From Grimontia indica (GTDB lineage Bacteria; Pseudomonadota; Gammaproteobacteria; Enterobacterales; Vibrionaceae), in contig NZ_ANFM02000011.1 in the NCBI RefSeq assembly GCF_000333895.2, positions 47,578 through 111,577 on the forward strand: DNA of 64,000 nucleotides. The letters are read 5' to 3'. Within the stretch, counting starts at the first letter, position 1; every line of letters begins with the position of its first letter. The translations under genes and the position numbers were made by a program. Below, in pieces: positions 55,601 to 63,849 of this stretch. The notes under the pieces are model-generated. The model was not told where the DNA came from. It was given only the letters and a program-made list of their open reading frames with translations, and did no database searches.

Positions 55601-56550
55601 ATTTCACGCTCACCGTTCATGAAGATCAGAATATCGCCCGGCCCTTCATCATGCAGCTCATCGACTGCATCGAAAATCGCCTGAAGTTGGTCTCGATCCG
55701 TATCTTCACTATCTTCGACTAGAGGACGATAGCGCACTTCCACAGGATAAGTTCGGCCAGAGACTTCGATAATCGGCGCGCCACGGAAGTGGTTAGAAAA
55801 ACGTTCAGGGTCGATAGTCGCTGATGTGATGATCAGTTTGAGGTCTGGACGCTTTGGTAGAAGCTGTTTCAGGTAGCCAAGGATGAAGTCAATGTTCAGA
55901 CTGCGTTCGTGCGCTTCATCGATGATGATGCAGTCATACTGATTCAGAAAACGGTCATGCTGGATTTCCGCGAGCAGAATACCGTCCGTCATCAGCTTCA
56001 CACGGGACTCTTCCGACACCTGGTCGTTGAATCGAACCTTGTAACCGACCGTTTTACCCAGTTCAGTTTCCAGTTCTTCAGCGATACGGGTTGCTACTGA
56101 ACGTGCAGCCAGTCGGCGGGGTTGGGTGTGGCCAATAACGCCTGATACACCAAGTCCCAGTTCCATGCAGATTTTAGGCAACTGCGTGGTTTTACCTGAA
56201 CCGGTTTCACCGGCGACAATCACCACCTGATTGTTGGCAATCGCCTCTGCAATGTCGTCTTTTTTCTGACTGACTGGCAGTTGCTCAGGGAAAGTAATGT
56301 TTGGCTTATTAGCCAAGCGTTGCATGCGCACTTGCATCGACTTAGCGATGTCCAGCGCGATCTCATCGAAGACAGCCTGACGGGCTTCGTCTTTCTTAAT
56401 GCGTTGTGCTCCCTTGATGCGTTTGCTGAGACGGAACTTGTCTTTCAGCATGCAATCATCAAGCGCAGCGAAAAGCGTTTTAGCGTTGTTTTGATGGATT
56501 GAAGCGGTCAAATCGATATCCAAAGAAATGCTGTTTTGAAGAAAATCCAC
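52609..56550 (-). CDS. hrpA: ATP-dependent RNA helicase HrpA
   Basis: 1313 residues, the usual HrpA length. Walker A GETGSGKTTQLP (about 94-105), DEAH box IIIDEAHERSLN, SAT motif ITSATIDPERF and the helicase C motif QRKGRCGRVSDGI are present. The helicase-associated and OB-fold domains and the long C-terminal DUF3418-type extension follow. HrpA is a DEAH helicase of mRNA processing and ribosome rescue. It stands alone; 244 bp of noncoding sequence lies ahead of it. Confidence 0.97.
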   Translation of the reverse strand: MDFLQNSISLDIDLTASIHQNNAKTLFAALDDCMLKDKFRLSKRIKGAQRIKKDEARQAVFDEIALDIAKSMQVRMQRLANKPNITFPEQLPVSQKKDDIAEAIANNQVVIVAGETGSGKTTQLPKICMELGLGVSGVIGHTQPRRLAARSVATRIAEELETELGKTVGYKVRFNDQVSEESRVKLMTDGILLAEIQHDRFLNQYDCIIIDEAHERSLNIDFILGYLKQLLPKRPDLKLIITSATIDPERFSNHFRGAPIIEVSGRTYPVEVRYRPLVEDSEDTDRDQLQAIFDAVDELHDEGPGDILIFMNGEREIRDTADALNKRNLRDCEILPLYARLSSAEQNRVFQSHSGRRIVLATNVAETSLTVPGIKYVIDPGTARISRYSYRTKVQRLPIEPVSQASANQRKGRCGRVSDGICIRLYSEEDFLSRPEFTDPEILRTNLASVILQMTAIGLGDISAFPFVQPPDSRNISDGVRLLEELGALKEGKKGDDHKRLTETGRNLARLPIDPRLARMVLESARLGSLHEVMVIASALSIQDPRERPSDKQQQSDEKHRRFNDKESDFLAYVNLWEYIKEQQKELSGNQFRKQCKKDYLNYLRVREWQDVHYQIRQVVNELGFKINQEPSDYQSIHMSLLAGLLSHIGLKDQEKNEYQGARNARFNIFPGSGIFKKQPKWVMVAELVETSKLWGRVAAKIQPEWVEPLAKHLIKRSYSEPHWEKKQAAVFAFEKVMLYGIPIVPKRKVNYGSIDSIVSREIFIRSALVEGDWDTKHKFFHQNRKMLAEVEELEKKSRRRDILVDDDTLYEFYDQRIEHTVVSGRHFDSWWKKASRDEPEKLNFEKAMLLAGDASHVTELDYPNFWHQGNLKLKLSYQFEPGEDHDGVTVHIPLPVLNQIEPEGFDWQIPGLRHELIVALIKSLPKTLRRNFVPAPNYASAFLQRVTPMEMPLLDALEKELKRMTGVTVLRENWQLDQLPEHLKITYRAVDHKNRKLNESYDLYELKDGLKEKVQETLSQVADDDIEQQGLTTWSFGTLPKMYQQKRGGFEVKAFPAIVDNKDSVGIKLYETEEEQRQAMQQGQRRLILLNVPSPIKYLHDNLPNKSKLGLYFNPYGRVLDLIDDCIACGVDKLIESQGGLKWQPEEFEALKEYVRAELGDTVVEIAKQVEQILTTAFSINKKLKGKIDFTMAFALSDIKAQVEGLIFKGFATECGWKRLPDIQRYLNAVERRLEKLPIDPNKDRLHILKIESVTNDYKELLNKIPKGQRVPESVKEIRWMIEELRVSYFAQQLGTPYPISDKRIKNAIDAI

Positions 56551-56794
56551 TCACGATACGAGCGTAAGACTCGATAAGGCTCAGTACCGTTTGAAAAATT
56601 GCGAAGATTCTACCACAACACGCAGCAAGCTCGATCTTCAATCTTTCTTCCAAATTTCTGGCTACTTACTTTTATTGATAATCCCAATCTCTGTTTATTT
56701 TCCAAAGAGGATCCCGTTTCTCATTTCGTATTCATTCCCTGCCCTTAATCATGCCTATTTATAAATGCATACAATATGTTTTTCTGGACTATTC

Positions 56795-57073
56795 ATGATT
56801 TCAGCGTTACTCCATCGATCACTTTGGATTGCTTTAGTGCTGATTACCGTATTCATTGCACTCGTCACCACTCCGCGCCTTTCAATTGCCATGCCGGCCA
56901 ACGACCAAATGATTATCAATTCATTGAAAGAAAAAGGCATTATCACCAAGGACATGAGTGAAGAAGAGGTCCAACACCAACTCAGAAAATACCTCGGACA
57001 ATTTCCTAAAGAACCCAATCAGCCTAAGCCTCCACACCACAAAAAGACCCAGCCAAAGGATAAAACGAATTGA
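56795..57073 (+). CDS. Small secreted protein resembling the M6 protease pro-region
   Basis: 92 residues: a hydrophobic signal segment (SLWIALVLITVFIALV, cleavage near LSIA-MPA), then NDQMIINSLKEKGIITKDMS, EEEVQHQLRKYL and a proline- and lysine-rich tail. The middle aligns with the start of the mature part of the protease encoded next (NEEKIIEYLRRTGVIN...IERALSEYL): about 10 of 33 residues are identical and many are similar. So it looks like a free-standing copy of the protease pro-region. An ATG 30 bases earlier is possible but less fitting. It lies 71 bp before the protease gene in the same direction. Confidence 0.65.
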   Translation: MISALLHRSLWIALVLITVFIALVTTPRLSIAMPANDQMIINSLKEKGIITKDMSEEEVQHQLRKYLGQFPKEPNQPKPPHHKKTQPKDKTN

Positions 57074-57144
57074 GTGCCCCAAATGGCTCTCGATACAAAG
57101 CAAAGAGATACGACAACATAACCAAAGAGAAGGATCTTCACCTT

Positions 57145-59928
57145 ATGAACAACGTCAAAGCTACCTCCCTGCTCCTGTTAGTCTCCATCGCGATGGCTTA
57201 TCAGGCTCATGGGCAAACACCGAGCGATCGGGCTATCGTCAATGAAGAGAAAATCATTGAGTACCTTCGTAGAACTGGAGTCATCAACAACCACTCAACA
57301 AAAAACGAAATAGAAAGAGCCCTCTCCGAATACCTTAACCGTTCCGAGCCCAAAGACGATGGTGTCTTCTCCAAAAAGTCTTTAGAGCTCAAGCACGATG
57401 TATTAGCTCGCAAAGAGTCGCTTAGTGCTCCAGATCAGAATAAGCGTGCCCTTTTCTCGCTACTTGCTACTAGTCAACGTATGGATAAAGTGCTCGGCAT
57501 CCTGATTGATTTTCCTGATCTTCCCTTTGACGATAACCAGCTAACGCCAGATTTAACGGATATGTACTACGAGAGCTATCCGGCATCGCATTATCAGAAT
57601 CTACTGTTTGGCGACTCTTATGAAGGGCCAGACGGAAATCCTCTCATCACCATGAAAGCTTATTACGAAAAAGAATCTGGAGGCTCTTATAGCGTTGATG
57701 GCTTGGTCGCAGGTTGGTATCGCGCTAAAAATCCAGCGGCTTTCTACGGTGCTCGAACTGATTCTGGTGGCAGCGATATCAACGCAAGAGCGTTAGTAAT
57801 GGAAGCACTGGATGCGCTCGCGAAAGACCCTTCCATTAATCTGGCAGATTTCGATAAAGAAGACCGATATGACCAGGATGGCGACGGTGACTTCTTCGAA
57901 CCGGATGGCTTAATAGATCATCTCATGATCTTCCATTCATCTGTCGGCGAGGAAGCTGGCGGCGGAGCTATTGGCACTGATGCAATTTGGTCTCACCGTT
58001 GGAGCCTTTCTTCCGTTTATGAACTTGAAGGAACTGACAGCGGTTTGGGTTACTGGAATGGCAAATACGCAGCCTACGATTACACTATGCAGCCGATTGA
58101 TGCCGCAGCAGGAGTAACGGCGCACGAGTATGCCCATGACCTGGGATTGCCCGACGAATATGACACACGATATTCAGGGCGTGGAGAGCCAGTTTCCGCA
58201 TGGTCGATTATGTCTTCCGGTTCTTGGGCTGGAAAAATTCCCGGCTCAGAACCAGTAGCATTCAGTGCCTGGGCAAAAGAGTTCCTCTTTGCCAAAATGG
58301 GGGGAAGCTGGTTATCACCGGAAACCTATTCGTTAGAGGATTTGGCAGGAAACACGAAAACGGTTCGATTGGCAGAAACCACAGAAAATAACGACGGCAC
58401 TAATCATGTTCGCATCAACCTACCGGGAAAACGTATTCCGGAAATCCCTCCAAAACAGGGACAGTACCAGTACTATTCCGGCAAAGGGGATGACCTTCAC
58501 ACCAGCATGTCAGCAGATATATCACTGCCTGATGCAGCAAGCATCGTTTTGACATTTGACTCCCACTACGATGTTGAACCCAACTACGACTTTGCCAGAG
58601 TCTTGATTGACGGCAAAGCAATTCCCGGGAATATCACCACTTATGAAGATCCACTGGGATCCGGATTGGTTCCTGCTGTACACAGTTATTCAAAAGATCA
58701 CCCTGACAATGTCGACGGCTGGGTACCCGCAACTTTTGACCTCTCACAATTTGCAGGTAAAGATGTCACACTCACGTTTGAATACATCACAGACGGTGGG
58801 TGGATCGAACAAGGTTTTTACGCTGATAACATCCAAATAATTGCCGATGGAAGCGCACTCTTTTCAGACGACGCAGAAGGTGAAAGCGCATTTTCACTTA
58901 ACGGTTACACCCTCAATGATGGCTTCGGTATTTACGACCATTACTACATGCTGCAATGGCGCAGCTATGCCGACGTTGATCAAGGGCTTAAACATCTAAA
59001 CCGTTACGGGAAAGTCTGGCAGTACGAACCGGGACTGGTGATCTGGTATGCGGATGACTCATACAGCGATAACTGGGTCGGACAACATCCCGGCTACGGT
59101 TGGCTTGGTGTCGTTGACGCAGACCAATCTGCCGTCACCTGGAGCAAGACTGGCAATGCTGCTTCAACACACTACCAAATCCACGATGCAACATTCAGCC
59201 TACAGGATCAGTTTGCCGGTATTGATGTCAGTGGTGAAGACGTTGGCTCTCTGATAGACGATGCTCTCAATGCCAACGCTCATTTTTCTGATCGAAATGA
59301 TTATTCCAATGCCGATCAACCCGATGCGGGCCGCAACATTCCAGAATACGGTCTGATGATTTCCGTTGTTGAGCAAGCCGAAGATAACCAATTCGGTATC
59401 ATTGAAATTTCACTGGATGATGTTGCACCCCTAGCAGGTTTTGAATTCGAAGTTGATGGCTATCAGGTTAGTTTCATCAACCAGTCTACTGACCGTGAAG
59501 GTCCAATCACCGCATGGTTTTGGGATTATGGGGATGGAAATACTTCAAACCAGACCAATCCGGTACATGTCTATACACAGGGTGGGGATTACACTGTTTC
59601 GTTGACCGTGACGGATCAATTTGGTCAAACTCATACCATCACCAAAACCATTTCACTTAATCTGGCACCGAAAGCTGACTACGATGTCCTTCAATTCCAC
59701 AAATGGGCGTTGTTTATTTCCCGCTCCACCGATAAAGATGGCAGTATCAAACAGCACCATTGGGATTTTGGTGACGGTACAAGTTTTGATACTCGAAACA
59801 GCATTATTCTCCATAAGTACCGCAAACGCGGAACTTATCAAACATCATTGAAAGTGACAGATAACGATGGAGCAAGTGACAGAACTGAAATGACAGTGAC
59901 CGTCAAAAAAATCTCCAAAGGGTGGTAA
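57145..59928 (+). CDS. prtV: Secreted M6 metalloprotease with two PKD domains (PrtV-like)
   Basis: 927 residues. A signal peptide (about 1-23) leads to a pro-region (30-100) and the M6 peptidase domain with the zinc site H327-E328-Y-A-H331-DLGLPDEYD. A calcium-type loop (DQDGDGDFFEPDG) and an immune-inhibitor-A-like beta-sandwich (about 450-600) are also seen. Two PKD domains end the protein (roughly 765-845 and 850-925; WFWDYGDGNTSNQTNPVHVY and HHWDFGDGTSFDTRNS). The same order is found in V. cholerae PrtV, a secreted protease that kills bacterial grazers and cuts host proteins. An earlier in-frame start would add 25 residues before the signal peptide. Confidence 0.9.
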   Translation: MNNVKATSLLLLVSIAMAYQAHGQTPSDRAIVNEEKIIEYLRRTGVINNHSTKNEIERALSEYLNRSEPKDDGVFSKKSLELKHDVLARKESLSAPDQNKRALFSLLATSQRMDKVLGILIDFPDLPFDDNQLTPDLTDMYYESYPASHYQNLLFGDSYEGPDGNPLITMKAYYEKESGGSYSVDGLVAGWYRAKNPAAFYGARTDSGGSDINARALVMEALDALAKDPSINLADFDKEDRYDQDGDGDFFEPDGLIDHLMIFHSSVGEEAGGGAIGTDAIWSHRWSLSSVYELEGTDSGLGYWNGKYAAYDYTMQPIDAAAGVTAHEYAHDLGLPDEYDTRYSGRGEPVSAWSIMSSGSWAGKIPGSEPVAFSAWAKEFLFAKMGGSWLSPETYSLEDLAGNTKTVRLAETTENNDGTNHVRINLPGKRIPEIPPKQGQYQYYSGKGDDLHTSMSADISLPDAASIVLTFDSHYDVEPNYDFARVLIDGKAIPGNITTYEDPLGSGLVPAVHSYSKDHPDNVDGWVPATFDLSQFAGKDVTLTFEYITDGGWIEQGFYADNIQIIADGSALFSDDAEGESAFSLNGYTLNDGFGIYDHYYMLQWRSYADVDQGLKHLNRYGKVWQYEPGLVIWYADDSYSDNWVGQHPGYGWLGVVDADQSAVTWSKTGNAASTHYQIHDATFSLQDQFAGIDVSGEDVGSLIDDALNANAHFSDRNDYSNADQPDAGRNIPEYGLMISVVEQAEDNQFGIIEISLDDVAPLAGFEFEVDGYQVSFINQSTDREGPITAWFWDYGDGNTSNQTNPVHVYTQGGDYTVSLTVTDQFGQTHTITKTISLNLAPKADYDVLQFHKWALFISRSTDKDGSIKQHHWDFGDGTSFDTRNSIILHKYRKRGTYQTSLKVTDNDGASDRTEMTVTVKKISKGW

Positions 59929-59942
59929 GTAAAAACCTTATC

Positions 59943-59966
59943 AAAGCCGGCGTAAGCCGGCTTTTT
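59943..59966 (+). terminator. Terminator of the protease gene
   Basis: 9-bp perfect stem AAAGCCGGC / GCCGGCTTT with loop GTAA and a T run after it. Confidence 0.9.
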
Positions 59967-60167
59967 CCTTTCCTTATTTCTTAAACATGCAAAATATCCC
60001 GCCTAAAATGAATGCTAATCTGGACACGCCTTCCACACAGCCTCATATGCGGGAGCTTTAACTTCATCTAGTTAACAGGACTTATCTCAGTTGTACTTTG
60101 TCCCTCATCATCTAATTGCACGAGCAGTTAGGCATTCATCATGGATTCTGTATTAAGGAGAGAACAA

Positions 60168-61844
60168 ATGAATAACCCTGCGCGAAGAAAATTCGTCAAA
60201 TCAGCCTTGGGCGTATCTGTTGCAGCGGCTGTTGCCCCTTACGCCAGCAATACCCAAGCATCAATCGTTCCCCTGCTATTTAATTACGAAACTTTATTGC
60301 CAGAACTATTCAATTCGCCACCCCGTCTTTCCTACCACTATCCTGTCATAATTATCGGAAGTGGGTTTGGCGGAGCGGTTAGTGCACTTCGCCTTGGGGA
60401 AGCAGGTATTCAAACCGCAGTGTTAGAGCGCGGGAATCGCTGGCCGCTAAGCCCATCACGGAAAATTTTTGCTCACGATATGTTTGCTGATGGCAGAATG
60501 TTCTGGCATCGCACCACTACCACTTTCCCTGCATTGACTTACCGACTGCCTTTCTTCAATGCTATCGATTCAAAGGCCATTGATAACTTCTGTGGTGTAT
60601 TGGATATCATCGACAGACCAGGAGAAAACTATACAGGCGGTTCTGACCTTCTTCTTGGCACCGCAGTGGGTGGCGGATCTGTCATTTACACCGGCGTGAA
60701 AGCGGTTCCAAAGCAGGCATACTTTGAACGCCTGTTCCCCTCAGACATTTCCTACAGCTACATGGTGAACACTTATTACCCACGGGTGAAATCAGTGCTC
60801 AATTTCTCCCAAATGCCGGACGACATATACAATAGTCTGCCATTTAAACACTGCAGGGATTGGGACAGAGAAGCCGCGAGAGCGGGCTATCGGTCCTACA
60901 AAATTGATGGAAACTGGAACTGGGGGACAGTGAGAGACGAATTAACCGGACACTCGTTACCTTCCAGCACTATTGGCCTAACGAATTTCGGTAACAGTAA
61001 TGGTTGTAAGAACAGTTTGGATCAAAACTACATTCCGATGGCGGAAGCGACGGGGAATGTCACCGTTCATCACAATCATGAAGTGAGAGAAATTCGGCCG
61101 AACGGCGATATTTACGAGTTAGACGTGGTCGAATACAACCCTTACGGTGACGTAATTAGCGCCAAAACAGTCACCTGTGACAAACTTATCATGGCGGCTG
61201 GCGCTTATCACACCCCAAGAATGCTGGTCCGTGCGAAAGCGAAAGGAACACTTCCGGAGCTGAACGATTTCGTCGGTAAGAACTGGGGCGACAACGGAAA
61301 CCGGATGGCTTTCCGTCAATCTTGGTTTGGACTGCCACAAGGCGGCCCTCAAGCCTCACCGTCACCTTCAGCGATTTATGTGACCAATGCGGGTCAAAGC
61401 CCAGTTGTCGCAGAAAACTGGGCCAACGCTGCTATCGCAGAAGTTGGGGTTTCCATGACGTTGGCAGTGACCGCAGACTTCACAAACCGCGGTTACTTCT
61501 ATTACGACGCCGCAAAAGACGATGCGGTGTTGCATTACCCTAAAACGCTGCAAGCAGACGCCACCAACGCTGTTCGTGCAGTAAACAACAAGATGGCTTG
61601 GGTTAATTGGCAGAAGCTTGGAGCGCCAGGATTTGACGATGTTATTTTCACGGGCGCTCACCCGGTTGGTGGTATGGAAATTGGCAAAGCGACGGATTTG
61701 TTTGGACGGGTAATAAATCACTCAGGCCTCTACGTGATGGATGGTTCACTGATTCCGGGTAACACCGGCGGCGCAAATCCATCGCTCACCATCGCTGCAT
61801 TGGCGGAGAGAAACATCGAAAGAGTGATTCAGGAAGATTTCTGA
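60168..61844 (+). CDS. Tat-exported GMC oxidoreductase (cholesterol-oxidase-like)
   Basis: 558 residues. A twin-arginine signal (ARRKFVKSALGVSVAAAVAP) is followed by the FAD-binding GxGxxG (VIIIGSGFGGAVSALRLGEAG split across 60-80), the substrate domain and the C-terminal FTGAHPVGGMEIGKATDLFG and GLYVMDGSLIPGNTGGANPS. The histidine in GAHPVGG and the asparagine in PGNTGGANPS match the catalytic residues of cholesterol oxidase and its relatives. It should oxidise an alcohol or sterol outside the cytoplasm. AAGGAGAG before the ATG decides the start. It lies 239 bp after the protease gene, with its own promoter region. Confidence 0.88.
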   Translation: MNNPARRKFVKSALGVSVAAAVAPYASNTQASIVPLLFNYETLLPELFNSPPRLSYHYPVIIIGSGFGGAVSALRLGEAGIQTAVLERGNRWPLSPSRKIFAHDMFADGRMFWHRTTTTFPALTYRLPFFNAIDSKAIDNFCGVLDIIDRPGENYTGGSDLLLGTAVGGGSVIYTGVKAVPKQAYFERLFPSDISYSYMVNTYYPRVKSVLNFSQMPDDIYNSLPFKHCRDWDREAARAGYRSYKIDGNWNWGTVRDELTGHSLPSSTIGLTNFGNSNGCKNSLDQNYIPMAEATGNVTVHHNHEVREIRPNGDIYELDVVEYNPYGDVISAKTVTCDKLIMAAGAYHTPRMLVRAKAKGTLPELNDFVGKNWGDNGNRMAFRQSWFGLPQGGPQASPSPSAIYVTNAGQSPVVAENWANAAIAEVGVSMTLAVTADFTNRGYFYYDAAKDDAVLHYPKTLQADATNAVRAVNNKMAWVNWQKLGAPGFDDVIFTGAHPVGGMEIGKATDLFGRVINHSGLYVMDGSLIPGNTGGANPSLTIAALAERNIERVIQEDF

Positions 61845-61866
61845 GCCTCCGCGCTTAAGAAAACGT

Positions 61867-61890
61867 ACGGCACCGATAGGTGCCGTTTTT
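61867..61890 (+). terminator. Terminator of the GMC oxidoreductase gene
   Basis: 8-bp perfect stem ACGGCACC / GGTGCCGT with loop GATA and a T run. Confidence 0.88.
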
Positions 61891-61968
61891 GCTTCTGGAA
61901 ATGTCATTACCATCTTGCTTTGCCTGTGGTACACTCCGCGCCCAAGTCAATCTGAGTGGTCGATTACC

Positions 61969-62325
61969 ATGAGCATTAAACAAGAACTACAACAACTGAA
62001 AAACCGTTTGAACAAAAGCCAAGTCAAACTTGATGCTGCTAAGTCTCGTGGTGACGACGTGATGGTGACTAAGTTCACCAACGACATTGAAGATTTGAAC
62101 AAGAAAATCAGCCAACTTACGCACAAGCAAAGTTTTACCCTGAACAAGGAGCGTAAGGCGCTGCTGGATATGCCTTTCTCGCGTGAAATCACCAAACAAG
62201 AGCAAGCAGACATGGGCAAGCTGAAGAAATCAGTTCGTGGTCTGGTCGTCGTTCATCCTCTGACTAAACTGGGTAAAGAGTTGAAACTGGAAGTCGTTAC
62301 CGGCTTTGCACCGAAACAATTCTAA
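61969..62325 (+). CDS. yibL: YibL family ribosome-associated protein
   Basis: 118 residues, mostly helical and strongly charged. The C-terminal block REITKQEQADMGKLKKSVRG followed by LVVVHPLTKLG is nearly the same as in E. coli YibL, which is found with ribosomes. The start MSIKQELQQL gives the family length; a longer reading adds 18 unrelated residues. A core gene set among exported enzymes. Confidence 0.93.
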   Translation: MSIKQELQQLKNRLNKSQVKLDAAKSRGDDVMVTKFTNDIEDLNKKISQLTHKQSFTLNKERKALLDMPFSREITKQEQADMGKLKKSVRGLVVVHPLTKLGKELKLEVVTGFAPKQF

Positions 62326-62408
62326 CTCCCCAAAAGCGTTGCCGTTCTTCTGAGAAAGAGTGGCAACTTCTTCATCCTCTTTCATCGCACTAAACATTCC
62401 CCAACCGC

Positions 62409-62439
62409 AAAAAGAAAAGCCAGACTTTCGCCCGGCTTT
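62409..62439 (-). terminator. Terminator of the EEP-family lipoprotein gene
   Basis: Read leftward: a 10-bp stem (two G-U pairs) with a GAAA loop, then TTCTTTTT, about 20 bp after the stop codon. Confidence 0.72.
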
Positions 62440-62458
62440 ATCATCATTCATCACTCGT

Positions 62459-63805
62459 TCAGTACAGTTCCAGTGTGTACCAAACCATCCGGTGATCCGA
62501 AGAAATATCTTTGCCGTTGCCAAAGCGCCCCACACGATCGTCATTCATCAGTAGTCGCCCCGGTTCATCGCTTGCTGGCCAATATACGCCGGAGTCTTCT
62601 ACTTTCAGCATTGACGACGGAAATGCATAGTCAACACGAAGTCCAAAGGTGCTGGTAACACGTTCAGGAAACGGGGCATCAACTGCTTCCTCTAAAGCAC
62701 CAGCACTTGTTGGCACAAATTCACCCACTGTCGCGGATTGATTGACTCGTGGGTGTTCAAGCAGCCCAGCAATAGTTTCTCGAACACCATCACCCGCTTC
62801 AGGATCGGCATTTAAGTCTCCCATGACGACAAAGTGTGCATTCTTCTTCAACCCGCCCTTTTTGCCGCTGTCGTCGTAGATAAACTTCTCGCCATTGATG
62901 TAATCAATCCAAAACTGAATTTCATCACGGTTCCGCAGCTTGTTATTTTGGGTCACGGTGTCGAACACAGGCGGTGTGGGATGTGACAACAGAAGGTGCA
63001 CAATCTCTTTGCCATAAGGCGTACGAATGACTATCGGAAGATCAACATGATTTTTTGAAGACAACCTTACTTGTTCCCATTCTGCATCGGTGTACCAGTT
63101 ATCACCGCAAGCCAGTCCTTCAGGAATTGGGTTGTTCTCATCGTCACAGTTAGTAATAGTTGGAATACTCGCAGTGGGCAGATCTTTCCATTTGAAGGCT
63201 TGGAATGTTCTTACCTTGTTCTTCCTGATACCGAACTTAGACATAACAGCAAACGCGTACTGGCCATGATAAAAACCGAAGCCTGATGCATCGCCAGGCA
63301 ACTGGCCTGCATTGCCATTGTTGTCTAAATCCAATCCACTGTTCAGGCCAGTATTGGTAGAAAAGCTTTCTATGATGGGATATGAAATAGGCTCAAGCAC
63401 GTCTCCCCCATCAATACTGTTCAGGCTTTGTCCAATTGACAGGTAGTTATCCTGAAAGCCATGCAAGGCACTGAGATCCTGCCCATATCCTTCATTGTTG
63501 AATTCGCCCATCATCAGGATATCCGGTCGGTTTTGCTGGATGATTGCTGCGACGTTACGGATTTGGATCACTTTCTCCGCTTTCGCTTTGTTTTCATCAC
63601 TCATCCCATCTTTGTCTTCAACATACGCAGCAACAAGCACATCCTGCTCTTCTTGTGAGGTTGCCATTTCATCCTGGAGTTGCTCAAAAGTGGCGCGGTC
63701 AAATGAGAGATTGAACGCCGCAATGGTGACTTTCTCGTTCATACATCCTGTTAAGATCAGGAAAGAGAGCAATAGCAAAATCTTTAACTTGAGGTCCTTC
63801 ATCAT
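62459..63805 (-). CDS. Endonuclease/exonuclease/phosphatase family lipoprotein
   Basis: 448 residues. A lipoprotein signal (lipobox LTGC near residue 21) leads to an EEP-type domain: the metal glutamate in DILMMGEFNNEGYG, VVMGDLNADPEAGDG and the final SSDHRMVWYTLEL. Members cut nucleic acids or phosphodiesters. Its cell-surface or periplasmic site suggests nucleic-acid scavenging, but the substrate is not predictable. Two ATG codons in a row could start it; GAGGAAAAG precedes them. Confidence 0.85.
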   Translation of the reverse strand: MMKDLKLKILLLLSFLILTGCMNEKVTIAAFNLSFDRATFEQLQDEMATSQEEQDVLVAAYVEDKDGMSDENKAKAEKVIQIRNVAAIIQQNRPDILMMGEFNNEGYGQDLSALHGFQDNYLSIGQSLNSIDGGDVLEPISYPIIESFSTNTGLNSGLDLDNNGNAGQLPGDASGFGFYHGQYAFAVMSKFGIRKNKVRTFQAFKWKDLPTASIPTITNCDDENNPIPEGLACGDNWYTDAEWEQVRLSSKNHVDLPIVIRTPYGKEIVHLLLSHPTPPVFDTVTQNNKLRNRDEIQFWIDYINGEKFIYDDSGKKGGLKKNAHFVVMGDLNADPEAGDGVRETIAGLLEHPRVNQSATVGEFVPTSAGALEEAVDAPFPERVTSTFGLRVDYAFPSSMLKVEDSGVYWPASDEPGRLLMNDDRVGRFGNGKDISSDHRMVWYTLELY

Positions 63806-63849
63806 CTTTTCCTCATTGATTAAGGTAGTGATGCCCGACCTTTTTGAAT

